Of a DNA stretch of 64,000 bases, positions 32,706 through 42,800 are shown piece by piece. The notes beneath the pieces were generated by a model. The model was not told the origin of the DNA. It was given only the letters and a program-made list of their open reading frames with translations, and ran no database searches. This stretch comes from an uncultured Pelagibacteraceae bacterium (GTDB lineage: Bacteria > Pseudomonadota > Alphaproteobacteria > Pelagibacterales > Pelagibacteraceae), in assembly GCA_902576115.1 (NCBI GenBank), contig CACGUE010000001.1:62001-126000 (forward strand), in the 5' to 3' direction. Every line of letters begins with the position of its first letter. Positions within the stretch are counted from its first letter, which is position 1. Made by a program: the position numbers and the translations under genes.

Positions 32706-33973
32706 TGTCAAATAGAATAGAAGAGGCAAAAAAAATATTGTTGGGTAACAGAAAAAAAGGTTACACGCTTCCTACTAATAATAAACTTTATCCTGCTCAA
32801 TGGAATTGGGACTCAGCTTTTATAGCTCTTGGGTACTCTTATTTTAATATAGATTATGCTTTAGAGGAAATAGAAACATTACTTGAAGGTCAATGGGATG
32901 ATGGGATGGTACCTCATATTCTATTTCATGATAAGGATACAACTTATTTTCCTAATCATACAACTTGGAAATGTGGAAAAAACATACCATCATCGGGAAT
33001 TACTCAACCACCTGTGCTAGCCATTGTATTAAAAAAAATTATAGAAAATAATAAATTTAATGATGATCAAGATTCTAGAATTTTAAAAATGCTTAAAAAA
33101 ATAAAAAAATATCATGAATGGTTTATAAAATTCAGAGATCCAAATAAAACTGGATTAGTGTCTATTTTGCATCCATGGGAAAGTGGTTATGATAATTCAC
33201 CAATTTGGGATGAGGCTATGAATAATATCTCAGTAGATAAAGAGCTAAACTATCAAAGAAGAGATTTAGAAGTTTCGAATTCTGATGAAAGACCTCTTAA
33301 AATAGATTACGACAGATATGTTACTATAAGAGATCAATTTAGAGATATTAATTACGACCCCTATAAACTATATGAACTATCAATATTTAACGTAATTGAT
33401 GTTGGATTTAATTCACTTTTTTTAAAAGCAAATAAAGATTTAGTAGAGCTGTTAAATAAATTTAAATTAAATTTTGAAGAAATTGAATTATTTATTGCAC
33501 AAAGCGAAAGAGAAATAATTAAATTATATAATCATGATATTGATGAATTCATTTCTAGAGATTTAAATACTAATAAAGATATTTTAATACCCTCGATTAC
33601 AAACTACTTTACTTTAATTGCAGATTTAAAAAATGATAAATTAAATAATAAAATAATAAATAATCTAAAAAATCACAATTTAAAAGAGAAATATTTTTTT
33701 TCTAGTATAAAACCTGATCATGAAAGTTTTGAAGAGAAAAGATATTGGCGAGGTCCTATATGGATAAATTGCAACTGGTTAATTTATAATGGTATAAAAA
33801 ACAAAGATAAAGAGTATTCAATTAAAATTAAAAATGAAACAATATCTTTAATTGAAAATAAAGGATTTCATGAATACTATAGTTGTAAAGATGGATCAGT
33901 TATGGGTGCAAATAATTTTTCTTGGAGTGCTGCTTTATACTTAGACTTAGTAAATCAAAAAAATGAAAGTTAA
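32705..33973 (+). CDS. GH63/MGH1-like glycoside hydrolase, cytoplasmic
   Basis: A 422-residue (alpha/alpha)6-barrel hydrolase without signal peptide. Family segments are WNWDSAFIALGYSYF (about residue 29), EGQWDDGMVPHILFHD, LHPWESGYDNSPIWDEA (general acid region, about 155), EEKRYWRGPIWINCNWLIYN (about 345) and GFHEYYSCKDG with ANNFSWSAALYL near the end. These match the MGH1-type group that includes mannosylglycerate/glucosylglycerate hydrolases and resembles trehalase. With the ABC transporter in front, it probably hydrolyses an imported compatible-solute glycoside. Exact sugar and aglycone are open. Overlaps the next gene by 11 bases. Confidence 0.75.
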   Translation: MSNRIEEAKKILLGNRKKGYTLPTNNKLYPAQWNWDSAFIALGYSYFNIDYALEEIETLLEGQWDDGMVPHILFHDKDTTYFPNHTTWKCGKNIPSSGITQPPVLAIVLKKIIENNKFNDDQDSRILKMLKKIKKYHEWFIKFRDPNKTGLVSILHPWESGYDNSPIWDEAMNNISVDKELNYQRRDLEVSNSDERPLKIDYDRYVTIRDQFRDINYDPYKLYELSIFNVIDVGFNSLFLKANKDLVELLNKFKLNFEEIELFIAQSEREIIKLYNHDIDEFISRDLNTNKDILIPSITNYFTLIADLKNDKLNNKIINNLKNHNLKEKYFFSSIKPDHESFEEKRYWRGPIWINCNWLIYNGIKNKDKEYSIKIKNETISLIENKGFHEYYSCKDGSVMGANNFSWSAALYLDLVNQKNES

Positions 33974-35120
33974 TTGGAATTATCCTACTACAATTTGGGT
34001 TGGGGAGAACAGAATTCAAGATTTAGGCCTGGCATGTAAAAATCTTAAAATTGATAAACCATTATTTGTCACGGATAAGGATTTAATTAGTTTAAAAATG
34101 GTTAAAGATATAATTTTAGATTTAAAAAAAAGCTTTAATCATCTTCAAGTTTTTTCAAATTTTTCAGGTAATCCTGTAGGTGAAAATGTAGAAGAGGGAG
34201 TAGGGGAATTTAAGAAATTAGGTTGTGATGGAGTTATTGCATTTGGTGGTGGCAGCGGCCTTGATGTAGGTAAAGCTATTGCTTTTATGTCAGGACAGTC
34301 TAGAACAATATGGGATTTTGAAGACATCGGTGATTATTGGAAAAGAGCAGATGAAACTAATATTGCACCTATCATTGCTGTACCCACTACAGCAGGAACA
34401 GGATCAGAAACTGGAAGAGCATCAGCTATAATCAATAAACAAACAGGTATAAAAAAAATTATTTTCCACCCTAAATTTTTACCTTCAATTGTAATTTTAG
34501 ATCCTAATTTAACTTTAGATCTTTCTCCAAGATTGACTGCAGCGACAGGTATGGATGCTTTGGCACACAATTTAGAAGCTTTTTGTGCGCTTGGTTTCCA
34601 CCCGATGGCTGATGGAATTGCGATTGAGGGAATGAAGTTAATTAAAAACTCATTAATTAAAGCAGTTAACAACGGTAAAGATTTAAATGCTAGAGCAGAA
34701 TTATTAGCTTCAGCTAGTATGGGTTCTACCGCTTTTCAAAAAGGACTTGGTGCTATTCATTCTTTAAGCCACCCTATTAATGCGCAATTTAATGTTCACC
34801 ACGGTTTATCAAATGCTATCTTTATGCCTTATGTATTAACTTTTAATAAAGAAATGATTGAAAAAAGGATAATTTCCATTTGTGATTATCTCGAACTCGA
34901 TAAAAGTTTTGATAGTTTTTTAAACTGGATTTTAGAACTAAGAAAAGAGTTAAATATACCACATAAATTATCAGAAATTGTTGACGTAAATAAAATAAAT
35001 TTAGAGCAGCTATCAGTTATGGCATTAGAGGATCCATCAACTTCTACCAATCCAAGGAAAATGAGTAAGGATGACATGAAAGCACTTTATGAAAATAGCA
35101 TTTCAGGTAAATTATTTTAA
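33963..35120 (+). CDS. Iron-containing alcohol dehydrogenase
   Basis: A 385-residue group III alcohol dehydrogenase. The NAD-binding stretch is AFGGGSGLDVGKAIAF (about residue 93), followed by PTTAGTGSETG (about 138). Metal ligands fit MDALAHNLEAFC and HSLSHPINAQFNVHHGLSN. Family members oxidise or reduce small alcohols, diols and glycerol. Between the glycosidase and amidotransferase, it may handle the released aglycone such as glycerol or glycerate-derived aldehyde; this is inference. The start overlaps the glycosidase gene, and its stop overlaps the next start by one base. Confidence 0.88.
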   Translation: MKVNWNYPTTIWVGENRIQDLGLACKNLKIDKPLFVTDKDLISLKMVKDIILDLKKSFNHLQVFSNFSGNPVGENVEEGVGEFKKLGCDGVIAFGGGSGLDVGKAIAFMSGQSRTIWDFEDIGDYWKRADETNIAPIIAVPTTAGTGSETGRASAIINKQTGIKKIIFHPKFLPSIVILDPNLTLDLSPRLTAATGMDALAHNLEAFCALGFHPMADGIAIEGMKLIKNSLIKAVNNGKDLNARAELLASASMGSTAFQKGLGAIHSLSHPINAQFNVHHGLSNAIFMPYVLTFNKEMIEKRIISICDYLELDKSFDSFLNWILELRKELNIPHKLSEIVDVNKINLEQLSVMALEDPSTSTNPRKMSKDDMKALYENSISGKLF

Positions 35121-35902
35121 TGAAAAGAATTCTTATAGTTGAAGGCAACCTTAGAGAAGAAAATCAAAGCTTTACTGATGGTGGAATTAAAACTCATACT
35201 GAAAGTTTAAAAGATAGTATTAGCTATTTTACAGATCAATTAGATATTGATGTTGTAAATCCTTCATCTGATGAAAATATTAACGAAGTAGCTAAAGATT
35301 TAACTAAATATCATGGAATGATATGGGGTGGTAGTAGTTTAAATATTTATAATGACACTCCAGAAATAAGAAGACAAATAAATTTTATGAGGGAATGTCA
35401 AAAGAATATAAAAAATATATTCGCAATATGTTGGGGAATGCAAGTTGCAGTAACTGTTGCTGGTGGTGAAGTACAGAAATGCCCTAATGGTGCGCATAGG
35501 GGAATAGCTCATGATATAGAAATAAATGAAAACGGACTTAAACACCCACTTTATAAAAATAAAAATAAAAAATTTAATACTCCTGCGTTTAACTTTGATG
35601 AAGTTGTAAAGTTACCCGAGGGCTCTACATTACTTTCATCAAACCCAATAAATAAAGTCATGGGTATAAATTTTAATGTTGGTTCAACAAATATATGGGG
35701 AATTCAATATCACCCGGAGATAACTTATGCCAAAATGATAAGTTTAATTCATTTTAGGAAAGATCGACTATTAGAAAAAAAAGCCTTTTTTGACCAAATG
35801 GAAATAGACTCTCATGTAAAAATTATAGAAGAAGAAAATAAAATTTCTAATAAAGATGCAAGGATGAGAGAATTAGAAAATTGGCTAAATAATTTAAGTT
35901 AG
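35120..35902 (+). CDS. Class I glutamine amidotransferase domain protein (GMP synthase-like)
   Basis: A 260-residue free-standing triad amidotransferase. The nucleophile elbow is [17 protein letters not shown] (Cys about residue 106), and [11 protein letters not shown] (His/Glu about 197-199) completes the triad. The last 45 residues are a charged helical tail. Proteins like this hydrolyse glutamine or gamma-glutamyl compounds, such as gamma-glutamylated amines; no partner synthetase domain is encoded beside it. The gene is the last of the sugar operon and its final four bases overlap the end of the convergent fhs gene. Confidence 0.8.
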   Translation: MKRILIVEGNLREENQSFTDGGIKTHTESLKDSISYFTDQLDIDVVNPSSDENINEVAKDLTKYHGMIWGGSSLNIYNDTPEIRRQINFMRECQKNIKNIFAICWGMQVAVTVAGGEVQKCPNGAHRGIAHDIEINENGLKHPLYKNKNKKFNTPAFNFDEVVKLPEGSTLLSSNPINKVMGINFNVGSTNIWGIQYHPEITYAKMISLIHFRKDRLLEKKAFFDQMEIDSHVKIIEEENKISNKDARMRELENWLNNLS

Positions 35903-37578
35903 AACAAGCCTTCTATTTCACCTTTTTCATTAAGCTTAATAGAGTCTGCTGCAGGAACTCTTGGAAGTCCTGGCATTGTCATGATGGCACCACATATAAC
36001 AACAATAAATTCTGCACCTGAAGATAATCTTACTTCTCTAATTGGTAATGAGTGACCTGTTGGAGCACCTTTTGCATTTGGATCAGTAGAAAAACTATAT
36101 TGTGTTTTAGCTACACATATCGGTAAATTTCCATAACCCGATTCTTCAAAGGATTTTAATTGATCTTTTATTTTGCTGTCGGCAACAACTTCGTTTGCTC
36201 GATAAATTTCTTTTGCAACAGTCTCAACTTTCTTCAACAAAGGTGTTTTTTCTTCATATAAAAATTTAAAATTTGCTTGTTTTTGATCAATTAAATCTAC
36301 AACATGTGCGGCAAGTTCTTTTGTTCCTTCACCACCGTTTGACCAATGAGTGCATAAAGTAGCTTTTACTCCCATATTATCACAAGCATTTATTAACTCT
36401 TTTACTTCATTATCAGTATCAGCAACAAAATGATTAACTGCAACCGCTACCGGTAAACCAAATTTTTTTACGTTTTCAATGTGTCTTTCTAAATTTACTA
36501 AACCTTTTTTTAACGCGTCTACATTTTCATTTTTTAAATCATCTTTAGCTACACCACCGTGCATTTTTAATGCTCTAATTGTTGCAACAATAACTACACA
36601 CTCAGGTTTTAAATTTGATTTTCTACATTTAATATCTAGAAATTTTTCTGCTCCTAGGTCTGCTCCAAATCCAGCTTCAGTTACAACATAATCAGCTAGT
36701 TTTAAACCTGCTTTAGTTGCTATTACAGAGTTACACCCGTGCGCAATGTTTGCAAAAGGACCACCATGAATAATTGCTGGATTATTTTCTAACGTTTGAG
36801 TTACATTAGGTCTAATTGCTTCCTTTAACAAAACAGTCATTGGTCCATGAGCATTTAAATCTTTTGCAAAAATAGGCTTTCTATCTCTAGTATAAGCAAC
36901 TGTAATATTACCAATTCTCTTTTCCAAATCATCAAGATCATTTGCCAAACAAAAGATAGCCATTATCTCAGATGCTACTGTAATATCAAAACCGTCTTCT
37001 CTTGGAAAACCATTAGCAACTCCACCTAAATTAATATTGATAGATCTTAAAGATCTATCATTCATATCCATGACTCTTCTCCAAACTACTCTTCTTACAT
37101 CTATGTTTAATTTATTTCCCCAATAAATATGATTATCAATTAACGCTGACAATAAATTGTGAGCAGATGTAATTGCATGGAAGTCTCCTGTGAAATGTAA
37201 ATTGATTTGTTCCATTGGGACGACTTGAGCATATCCACCACCTGCTGCTCCGCCTTTCATTCCAAATGAAGGACCTAAACTAGGCTCACGCAAACACACT
37301 ATAGAATTTTTACCAATTTTATTTAATCCATCATTTAAACCAACTGACGTAGTAGTTTTTCCCTCACCTGCAGGAGTTGGCGTTATAGCAGTAACTAAAA
37401 TTAATTTTCCATTTTGTTTATCTTTTAAACTATCTAAATATTCTAAATTTATTTTAGCAATATGACGTCCCATAGGACTAAAAGCACTTGGTTCGTCTGG
37501 AACATTAATTTTACCCAAAATCTCATTTATGGGTTTCATTTTTGCTTCTCGTGCAATTTGGATATCTGATTTTGACAT
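35899..37578 (-). CDS. fhs: Formate--tetrahydrofolate ligase
   Basis: A 559-residue enzyme joining formate, ATP and THF, or running in reverse to gain ATP from 10-formyl-THF. The P-loop-like nucleotide motif is [16 protein letters not shown] at about residue 68. Other family marks are [37 protein letters not shown] and [14 protein letters not shown]. It faces away from the sarcosine-oxidase-type operon, whose reactions load methyl-derived carbon on THF, so here it likely serves the oxidative, energy-yielding direction. Confidence 0.97.
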   Translation of the reverse strand: MSKSDIQIAREAKMKPINEILGKINVPDEPSAFSPMGRHIAKINLEYLDSLKDKQNGKLILVTAITPTPAGEGKTTTSVGLNDGLNKIGKNSIVCLREPSLGPSFGMKGGAAGGGYAQVVPMEQINLHFTGDFHAITSAHNLLSALIDNHIYWGNKLNIDVRRVVWRRVMDMNDRSLRSININLGGVANGFPREDGFDITVASEIMAIFCLANDLDDLEKRIGNITVAYTRDRKPIFAKDLNAHGPMTVLLKEAIRPNVTQTLENNPAIIHGGPFANIAHGCNSVIATKAGLKLADYVVTEAGFGADLGAEKFLDIKCRKSNLKPECVVIVATIRALKMHGGVAKDDLKNENVDALKKGLVNLERHIENVKKFGLPVAVAVNHFVADTDNEVKELINACDNMGVKATLCTHWSNGGEGTKELAAHVVDLIDQKQANFKFLYEEKTPLLKKVETVAKEIYRANEVVADSKIKDQLKSFEESGYGNLPICVAKTQYSFSTDPNAKGAPTGHSLPIREVRLSSGAEFIVVICGAIMTMPGLPRVPAADSIKLNEKGEIEGLF

Positions 37579-37699
37579 AAATCTAATTACTTATTAATGA
37601 GCAGAATTACTATCCTTTTTTGTCACGTATTTAAACATCTAAAAAATATATATAAAAAAAATTAGCAAAAACTTATATTTAATTTTATAAAACTTACGG

Positions 37700-38956
37700 A
37701 TGCAGAAATATTCAGTATTTAGTCTAATCAAAAATGCTTTCTCCAATCACCAAAATTGGGAAGTTGCTTGGAAAGATCCAACTCCAAAAAGTGAATATGA
37801 TGTAGTCATCATTGGAGGTGGAGGACACGGTCTTGCTACTGCATATTATTTAGCAAAAGAACATAATATTAGAAATGTAGCTATCATTGAGAAAGGCTGG
37901 ATTGGTGGTGGAAATGTTGGTCGAAATACAACGATCATTAGATCAAATTTTATGTATGATGCTAATGCAAGATTTAATGAATTTGGAATGGATTTATGGA
38001 GAAACTTAAGTCAAGAACTGAACTTTAATGTGATGTTTTCTCCACGGGGAATAATAAACTTAGCCCACTCAGATGCTCAAATGAATGCATATGCTCGTAG
38101 AGGAAACTCTATGAGATTAAATGGAATAGATGCAAAGTTATTGGATAGAGAAGAAGTTAAAAAATTAATTCCAATGGCTGACTTTAGTGATGAAGTACGT
38201 TTCCCGATTTTTGGAGGCTTAATGCAACCAAGCGCTGGTACCGCAAGACATGACGCTGTTGCTTGGGGTTATGCACGTCAAGCAGATGATATGGGAGTAG
38301 ATATAATACAACATTGTGAGGTCACTGGTTTTGATGTTGTTAACGGAAAGATAAAAGGAATTAGAACTTCAAGAGGAGATATTAAAGCAAAAAAAGTTGG
38401 ATTATGTGTTGCAGGTAGCACAAATATATTAGCTGAAAAATTAAATATGACACTGCCAATAGAAACTCACGTACTACAAGCTTGTGTTTCAGAACCTGTA
38501 AAACCATTATTAGACGGAGTAGTAACTTTTGGCGCAGGCCACTTTTATATAAGTCAATCAGATAAAGGTGAGATGGTAATGGGTGGTGATCTTGATGGAT
38601 ATAATAGTTATGCTCAAAGAGGTAACTTGCCAACTATACAACATGTATTGACAGGTGGCTTAGCTTTGTTTCCATTTTTAAGTAGATTAAAAATGTTAAG
38701 GACATGGGGTGGGATCATGGATATGTCAATGGATGGTTCTCCAATAATTGATAAAACTCATATTGAAGGTTTATATTTAAACTGCGGATGGTGTTATGGA
38801 GGTTTTAAATCAACTCCTGTCTCAGGTTGGACATTTGCTCACACAATTGCACAAGATCAAGTTCATGAATTAAATTCAGAGTTAAGATTAAATAGATTTT
38901 GTACAGGCCATCTTTTAGATGAAAAAGGTTTAGGAACTAAAACCTGGATTGGTTAA
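37700..38956 (+). CDS. soxB: Sarcosine oxidase / N-methylglutamate dehydrogenase beta-type subunit
   Basis: A 418-residue flavoprotein, the SoxB/MgdA subunit. It begins with the typical MQKYSVFSL head, then the FAD motif VVIIGGGGHGLATAYYLAKE (about residue 35), the loop GGGNVGRNTTIIRSN, the region GTARHDAVAWGYARQADDMG, and LNCGWCYGGFKSTPVSGW near the end. The heterotetrameric enzyme oxidises the N-methyl group of sarcosine or N-methylglutamate and passes formaldehyde to THF. The two enzymes are homologous in all subunits and cannot be separated here; the nearby mgs-like genes favour NMG dehydrogenase, the DMGDH gene at the right edge favours sarcosine oxidase. Confidence 0.9.
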   Translation: MQKYSVFSLIKNAFSNHQNWEVAWKDPTPKSEYDVVIIGGGGHGLATAYYLAKEHNIRNVAIIEKGWIGGGNVGRNTTIIRSNFMYDANARFNEFGMDLWRNLSQELNFNVMFSPRGIINLAHSDAQMNAYARRGNSMRLNGIDAKLLDREEVKKLIPMADFSDEVRFPIFGGLMQPSAGTARHDAVAWGYARQADDMGVDIIQHCEVTGFDVVNGKIKGIRTSRGDIKAKKVGLCVAGSTNILAEKLNMTLPIETHVLQACVSEPVKPLLDGVVTFGAGHFYISQSDKGEMVMGGDLDGYNSYAQRGNLPTIQHVLTGGLALFPFLSRLKMLRTWGGIMDMSMDGSPIIDKTHIEGLYLNCGWCYGGFKSTPVSGWTFAHTIAQDQVHELNSELRLNRFCTGHLLDEKGLGTKTWIG

Positions 38957-38959
38957 AAA

Positions 38960-39229
38960 ATGTTATACATTAAATGTCCTTATTGCGGTTTAAGAGCACA
39001 AAAAGAATTTTCATATGGAGGTGATGCAACTGTAAAAAGACCTAATATAAATGAAGAAGTATCAAGCAAGGATTGGGATAATTTTGTTTATATGAGAAAA
39101 AGTCCAAGAGGGAAACATATAGAGTTATGGCAACATATAGCTGGATGTAGACAATGGATTAAGGTGCAAAGAGACACCGCTACACATGAAATTTTCCAAA
39201 CTGCAAAAGTTACAGAAGAAATAAGATGA
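38960..39229 (+). CDS. soxD: Sarcosine oxidase / NMG dehydrogenase delta-type subunit
   Basis: An 89-residue SoxD/MgdB subunit that binds zinc. Ligands are visible as CPYCGLRAQKEF at residues 6-17 and the distal HIAGCRQW at about 67-74. Between them are YGGDATVKRP and YMRKSPRGKHIELW, both typical. It follows soxB by three bases and its stop overlaps the start of soxA (ATGA). Confidence 0.92.
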   Translation: MLYIKCPYCGLRAQKEFSYGGDATVKRPNINEEVSSKDWDNFVYMRKSPRGKHIELWQHIAGCRQWIKVQRDTATHEIFQTAKVTEEIR

Positions 39230-42222
39230 GCCAACTATTTAGATTAAATAAAGAGGGATTAATTAATCGAAACAAAAAAATATCTTTTACTTTTAATGGT
39301 AAAAAATTATTTGGATATGAAGGTGATACAATTGCATCTGCTTTAATAGCAAATGGAATACACTTAGTTGGTAGGAGTTTTAAATATCATAGACCGAGAG
39401 GTTTTTTTGGTGCAGGAGTAGAGGAGCCAAACGCAAAGCTTCAAGTGGAATTCAATGGTCATTCAGAACCTAATGTTAATGCAACAGAAATGGAACTTGT
39501 TGAAGGTTTATCAGCTACTAGCCAAAATTGTTGGCCATCAGTTAATTTTGATATTGGTGCAATTAATAATTTTTTAAAAATGTTCTTCCCTGCTGGGTTT
39601 TATTACAAAACATTTATGTGGCCTAAAAGTTTCTGGTACAAAATTTACGAACCTTTCATAAGAAAAGCTGCAGGTTTAGGGGTTGCTTCGATAGAAAAAG
39701 ATAAAGAAAGATATGAACATAAATTTGAGTATTGCGATTTGTTAGTTACTGGATCCGGACCCTCTGGATTAGCAAGTGCTTATGCTGCTGCAAAAAATGG
39801 AGCAAAAGTAATTTTAGCTGAGGATAAACCAAGATTTGGAGGAACACTTTTAACTGATGACGTAAGTATAGATAATTTATCAGGAAAAGATTGGGCAGAA
39901 AAAATAATTACTGAATTAAAATCTATGCCTAATGTCACTGTAAAAAATAGATCTCAAGTTTTTGGTTACTATGATCATAACATGCTGGTAATGTTTGAGA
40001 GAGTTAGTGATCATTTAGAGAAAAAATCAAAATTCACCCCAAGACAAAGACTTTGGTATATTAGAGCCAAAGAAACAATTTTATCAACGGGTTCAATTGA
40101 AAGACCAATTGTGTTTGGTAACAATGATACTCCAGGAATTTTTTTATCTGCAGCTGCAAAAGAATATATGAAAGTCTATGGAGTATTGGTTGGAAAGAAA
40201 CCTTTAATATTTACAAATAACGATAGTGCATATGAAACAGCTTTAGAGTTCAAAAAAAATAATGTTGAACCAATCATATTAGATACAAGAGAAGAACATT
40301 CATCAGAAGTAATTGATGAAGCTAAATCAAAGGGAATTGATATAAGATTTTCCCACGGTGTTATTGTTGCTAATGGATACAAAAAAGTTAAATCTGCAAA
40401 AATTGGCAAACTGAATAAAGATAAAAATTCATTTGAGAGAATAGAAACTGTAGATTGTGATTGTATTTGTGTGTCTGGATTTTGGACACCATCTGTTCAT
40501 TTAGCATCACAATCAGGAAATAAACTTAAGTATGAAGAAAAAATTGATGCATTTATTCCAGATAAGAAAAAACAACATGAAACCTCAGTTGGCGCAGCAA
40601 ATGGATCATTTACATTAGAAGAAAGTTTAAAAAATGGTTTTGAAAATGGTTCAAATCTTTCTGCTAAAATTACAGATACTAAAACAGAAATTGCAATTCC
40701 AAATGTAAATGAAAAAAAATATGGTGCTCATGATAAATTTTGGTGTATGCCGTTACCTAAAAATGAAAATCCAAAAAGATTTGTTGACTTTCAAAATGAT
40801 GTATCTGTCTCTGATATAGAAATCGCACTAAGAGAAGGTTACAGATCAATAGAGCACGTCAAAAGATATACAACTCTTGGAATGGCAACAGATCAAGGCC
40901 GTACAAGTAATTTAAATGGTCTTCAGTTGGTATCTAATATAGAAAATAAAATAGTTCCTGAAGTAGGACACACAACATTTAGACCGCCTTTCACACCAAT
41001 TACAATTGGGACAATAGTCGGTCGTGAAGTAGGTATGGAATATATGCCAACTAGAAAAACACCAATGCATGAATGGCATGAAAAAAATAATGCTGTTTTT
41101 GTTGATGCAGGTGCTTGGAAAAGACCTCGATATTACAAACAAGGTAATGAAACTTTATTTGAAGCTTCAAAGAGAGAAGCAAAAAATGTTAGAGAGAATG
41201 TTGGTATATGCGATGTAACAACATTAGGAAAAATTGATATTAAAGGTCCAGATGCAGCAGAATTTTTAAATAGAGTTTATACAAATGCTTGGATGAAATT
41301 ACCTGTTGGAAAAGCAAGATATGGATTAATGCTCAGAGAAGATGGAATTGTAATGGATGATGGAACAACAACAAGGATTTCAGAAAATCATTATCATATG
41401 ACCACTACAACTGCGCAAGCTGCAAATGTTTTATCTCACTTAGAATATTATCTTCAAATTGTTTGGCCAGAATTAAACGTAAATGTTGTCTCTACAACTG
41501 AGCAATGGGCAGGGGCTGCAATTGCAGGACCTAAATCTAGAGACATGTTATCAAAATTATATCCGAACTTAGACGTATCAAATGAAGCTTTGCCTTTTAT
41601 GGGCTATAAAGAAGCAGAATTTTTTGGTGTTACATCAAGAATTTTTAGAATTTCATTTTCTGGTGAGCTTGCATATGAGATTAATGTCAAATCAGATCAC
41701 GGCATGTTTATGTGGGAGAAAATGATGGAAGTAGGAAAAGAATTTGGAAATCAGCCTTACGGAACTGAAGCTTTATCAACATTAAGAATAGAAATGGGAC
41801 ACGTTGCAGGACCAGAATTAGATGGCCGAACAATCCCATCAGATGTTTCATTAAATGGATTAGTTTCAAAGAAAAAAGATTTTATTGGCAAAAATTCTTT
41901 AGGAAGAGAAGCATTTAATGTTGAGAGCAGACAAAAAATTGTTGGACTTATTCCAATTGATAGAAAGTCTAGTATTCCCGAAGGATCTCATATTGTTCAA
42001 GATCAAAATGCAAAATTACCAAACCCTAAACTTGGCCATGTTTCTTCTTCTTGTTGGAGTGTAGAAAATAATAATCCATTTTCACTAGCAATTATGAAAG
42101 ATGGAAAAAATATGATCGGTAAAAAGTTTTTTGCGGTATCACCATTAAAAAATAAATCAATTGAAGTAGAAGTTATTTCTTCGCATTATGTTGATCCTGA
42201 AGGAAAAAGAGTTAGATCATGA
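39226..42222 (+). CDS. soxA: Sarcosine oxidase / NMG dehydrogenase alpha-type subunit
   Basis: A 998-residue SoxA/MgdC chain with three parts: an N-terminal Fer2_4-like fold (LFGYEGDTIASALIANGIH, then GRSFKYHRPRGFFG, residues 28-65), a pyridine-nucleotide/FAD disulfide-type domain (LLVTGSGPSGLASAYAAAKN at about 172; VSGFWTPSVHLASQSG at about 417), and a C-terminal GcvT-like THF-binding domain from about residue 610 (DVTTLGKIDIKGPDAAEFLN). The THF domain accepts the formaldehyde made by SoxB as methylene-THF. Length and order are normal for the family. Confidence 0.93.
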   Translation: MSQLFRLNKEGLINRNKKISFTFNGKKLFGYEGDTIASALIANGIHLVGRSFKYHRPRGFFGAGVEEPNAKLQVEFNGHSEPNVNATEMELVEGLSATSQNCWPSVNFDIGAINNFLKMFFPAGFYYKTFMWPKSFWYKIYEPFIRKAAGLGVASIEKDKERYEHKFEYCDLLVTGSGPSGLASAYAAAKNGAKVILAEDKPRFGGTLLTDDVSIDNLSGKDWAEKIITELKSMPNVTVKNRSQVFGYYDHNMLVMFERVSDHLEKKSKFTPRQRLWYIRAKETILSTGSIERPIVFGNNDTPGIFLSAAAKEYMKVYGVLVGKKPLIFTNNDSAYETALEFKKNNVEPIILDTREEHSSEVIDEAKSKGIDIRFSHGVIVANGYKKVKSAKIGKLNKDKNSFERIETVDCDCICVSGFWTPSVHLASQSGNKLKYEEKIDAFIPDKKKQHETSVGAANGSFTLEESLKNGFENGSNLSAKITDTKTEIAIPNVNEKKYGAHDKFWCMPLPKNENPKRFVDFQNDVSVSDIEIALREGYRSIEHVKRYTTLGMATDQGRTSNLNGLQLVSNIENKIVPEVGHTTFRPPFTPITIGTIVGREVGMEYMPTRKTPMHEWHEKNNAVFVDAGAWKRPRYYKQGNETLFEASKREAKNVRENVGICDVTTLGKIDIKGPDAAEFLNRVYTNAWMKLPVGKARYGLMLREDGIVMDDGTTTRISENHYHMTTTTAQAANVLSHLEYYLQIVWPELNVNVVSTTEQWAGAAIAGPKSRDMLSKLYPNLDVSNEALPFMGYKEAEFFGVTSRIFRISFSGELAYEINVKSDHGMFMWEKMMEVGKEFGNQPYGTEALSTLRIEMGHVAGPELDGRTIPSDVSLNGLVSKKKDFIGKNSLGREAFNVESRQKIVGLIPIDRKSSIPEGSHIVQDQNAKLPNPKLGHVSSSCWSVENNNPFSLAIMKDGKNMIGKKFFAVSPLKNKSIEVEVISSHYVDPEGKRVRS

Positions 42223-42797
42223 AAAATGTTTCTGCATTAGAAAATATTCATAAACATGGATTATTTGGTAATCATGATAGCAAAGATGAGCTAATAAATA
42301 TTAGGGAAATTAAAGATGTTTTGATTTATCAAATTGTTAAATATAAAAAATCTTCAATTAGCATCGATAAAATAAAAATAGATAATTTAAATTTACCGAA
42401 GTCACTATTGGTATCTTCAAATCCTAATACAAGAATTTTATGGATGGGACCTGATAATTGGTTAGTCGTTTCAACAAATAAAGAAATAGAAAAATCTATT
42501 TTAGCAAACCTAAGTCATGATGATTTTGCATTAACAGATCTATCTCATTCAAGAACAATACTGGAATTGGAAGGTTCTTTAGTGGATGAAGTATTGAAAA
42601 AGGGTTGTCCGTTAAATTTAGATGGTCTTGATGAAGGAAAATGTTCTAATTCAGCTTTTCACGCAATCACAATAACTATTGATTGTATTAGCTCAAATCC
42701 AAGAAAGCTAAGAATATTTGCTTTAAGAAGTTTTGGTGAATCTGTTTACCATTCAATAACTGATGCTTGTTTAGAATTTGGCTATAAAGCTGAATAA
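42219..42797 (+). CDS. soxG: Sarcosine oxidase / NMG dehydrogenase gamma-type subunit
   Basis: A 192-residue SoxG/MgdD subunit, a shortened GcvT-like fold without catalytic residues. The conserved stretches LWMGPDNWLVVS (about residue 75) and ALTDLSHSRTILELEG (about 106), followed by KGCPLNLD and SAFHAITITIDCI, identify it. It overlaps soxA by four bases (ATGA) and ends the operon. Three bases separate its stop from the end of the convergent transporter gene. Confidence 0.9.
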   Translation: MKNVSALENIHKHGLFGNHDSKDELINIREIKDVLIYQIVKYKKSSISIDKIKIDNLNLPKSLLVSSNPNTRILWMGPDNWLVVSTNKEIEKSILANLSHDDFALTDLSHSRTILELEGSLVDEVLKKGCPLNLDGLDEGKCSNSAFHAITITIDCISSNPRKLRIFALRSFGESVYHSITDACLEFGYKAE

Positions 42798-42800
42798 AAA

